Source: Virgibacillus_F necropolis_A (lineage in GTDB: Bacteria; Bacillota; Bacilli; Bacillales; Amphibacillaceae). Taken from it: a stretch of 64,000 nt of DNA. Positions 63,364 to 64,000 of this stretch are shown here, in pieces; the stretch's first letter is position 1; each line of letters opens with the position of its first letter. A program made the translations under genes and the position numbers. The notes beneath the pieces were generated by a model. The model worked only from the letters and a program-made list of their open reading frames with translations. It made no database searches and was not told the origin of the DNA. The DNA is taken from NCBI RefSeq assembly GCF_044793635.1, contig NZ_CP084992.1:3348001-3412000 (forward strand), given 5' to 3'.

Positions 63364-63395
63364 TTAAATTATAGGGCGCGATTGTTGAAGATCAC
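63364..63395 (+). repeat. R12: left half of array repeat
   Basis: TTATAGGGCGCGATTGTTG then AAGATCACG. The core is at 63374-63379, 36 bp after the hydrolase stop. No right half is recognisable before the cupin gene. Confidence 0.55.
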
Positions 63396-63550
63396 GGCTA
63401 TGAAACGATCAAACCTTTTTATGAAAAAAGTACACTAATTCACAATGGACAATAAAAGACAACTTGATTAGGTAGTCCAGCAATAACCTTTAAAAACATG
63501 TGACATATGATGATTTTATAAACTATATGCCATGAGAGGAATGAATAAAT

Positions 63551-64000
63551 ATGTATCGTTACCCATATCCTTACTACCCTTACCCGTATCCTTATTATGC
63601 TAATCCACCAATGCGTGACTGTTACAAGATTCCTGATTACCGGGGTATGTCAAATGAATCCGGTTATGCAAACCAATATTGGCCACATACAAACACTCAA
63701 AGCTATGCAGGCACCGTAATGAAAGATTATGGAAAAGAACCATTTGTCGTGAATATAAACCAAGCTGCTAAGCAAAACAATACATTTCGTACAGCTATAT
63801 GGACAGGAAATTATATGCAAGTTACTTTGATGAGTATTAACGTTGGAGGAGATATAGGTTTAGAAGTTCATCCCACAGTTGATCAATTCTTACGTATTGA
63901 AGAAGGCGAAGGTATTGTTCAAATGGGGGAAACGAAAGATCATTTATACTTTCAAGAAAGAGTTTATGATGATTATGCGGTCATGGTACCTGCCGGTGTA
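63551..64000 (+). CDS. cupin-domain protein with Tyr/Pro-rich start, 3' end outside window
   Basis: The frame from ATG 63551 runs off the right edge (150 codons seen). It opens with a Tyr/Pro-rich stretch MYRYPYPYYPYPYPYYANPP, seen in some spore-coat or surface-associated Bacillaceae proteins. A cupin then follows (IGLEVHPTVDQFLRIEEGEGIVQMG, VMVPAGV). AGAGGA lies 10 bp before the start. Similar proteins are annotated as manganese-binding or mannose-6-phosphate-isomerase-like cupins; enzymatic function is uncertain. Confidence 0.8.
   Translation, partial: MYRYPYPYYPYPYPYYANPPMRDCYKIPDYRGMSNESGYANQYWPHTNTQSYAGTVMKDYGKEPFVVNINQAAKQNNTFRTAIWTGNYMQVTLMSINVGGDIGLEVHPTVDQFLRIEEGEGIVQMGETKDHLYFQERVYDDYAVMVPAGV

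Noticed and set aside
50201..63395. Interpretation of R repeats as integron attC sites or a CRISPR array
   Set aside because: The spacing is gene-sized rather than spacer-sized, there are no cas genes, no GTTRRRY/RYYYAAC pair with the attC fold, and no integron integrase in the window.

Overview
The window looks like a chromosomal segment of a low-GC, endospore-forming, probably halotolerant Bacillaceae (Oceanobacillus/Virgibacillus-like). The reasons are AT-rich codon use with strong AGGAGG-type ribosome sites, a GbsR-type betaine regulator, a PdaC-like peptidoglycan deacetylase, a short Sda-like sporulation-checkpoint peptide, Fur boxes of Bacillus type and choline-to-betaine genes. Genus assignment is inference; there is no rRNA gene to test it.

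Layout. 1-0.65 kb: end of a short-chain dehydrogenase gene. 1.1-14 kb: a galactoside locus made of a YesN/YesM-like two-component system, a cre-preceded binding protein, two permeases and three glycosidases (GH36, GH35, GH42); no ATPase is encoded, so a shared one must energise the importer. 14.1-16.6 kb (minus): a Rad3/XPD-like helicase with an N-terminal nuclease-like domain. 17-22.4 kb: an iron locus with Fur boxes before a ferredoxin-NADP reductase and a four-gene siderophore ABC importer. 22.5-24.1 kb (minus): an ABC-F ATPase.

24.5-39 kb is an accessory, defence-like island. It holds a membrane-anchored DUF4041/GIY-YIG-type protein, a MazG-like pyrophosphatase coupled to a PLD-helicase broken by two compensating frameshifts, an unrecognised 391-aa protein, a nuclease-DUF2075 helicase, a sigma factor, an XRE regulator with a perfect 20-bp palindrome, and an McrBC-like pair whose McrB reading frame has one in-frame TAG. 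The McrBC pair is followed by a frameshifted mini-gene and a 330-aa protein with a nucleoside-deoxyribosyltransferase-like C-terminus. Then come a CHRD protein and a self-contained phage-type replication module (HTH, DnaD-like, G39P-like loader, DnaB) at 40-42.8 kb.

43-48.8 kb is the osmoprotection locus: betA, betB, an orphan betaine-type binding protein and gbsR. An inverted repeat just before betA shares its half-site (TCATACAA) with the gbsR upstream region. A GC-rich inverted repeat separates betA from betB.

From about 50.2 kb to 63.4 kb the window turns into an array of mostly single-gene units: GNAT, deacetylase, GNAT, SGNH esterase, ABC module, DinB, CBO0543, GNAT, VOC, cupin and alpha/beta hydrolase. 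They are separated by thirteen copies or partial copies (R0-R12) of a 65-80 bp repeat, all in the same orientation. The left half of the repeat folds into a hairpin with compensatory changes between copies, and the right half carries a conserved GGGCCA core. Decayed gene fragments lie between two copies. No integrase is visible. This cassette-like array is the most unusual feature of the window. It is interrupted by a complete-looking type I toxin-antitoxin locus (28-aa holin-like toxin plus antisense RNA with its own promoter and terminator), a decayed serine recombinase, and an XRE-controlled ABC transporter with two matching operators. The window ends inside a cupin gene.
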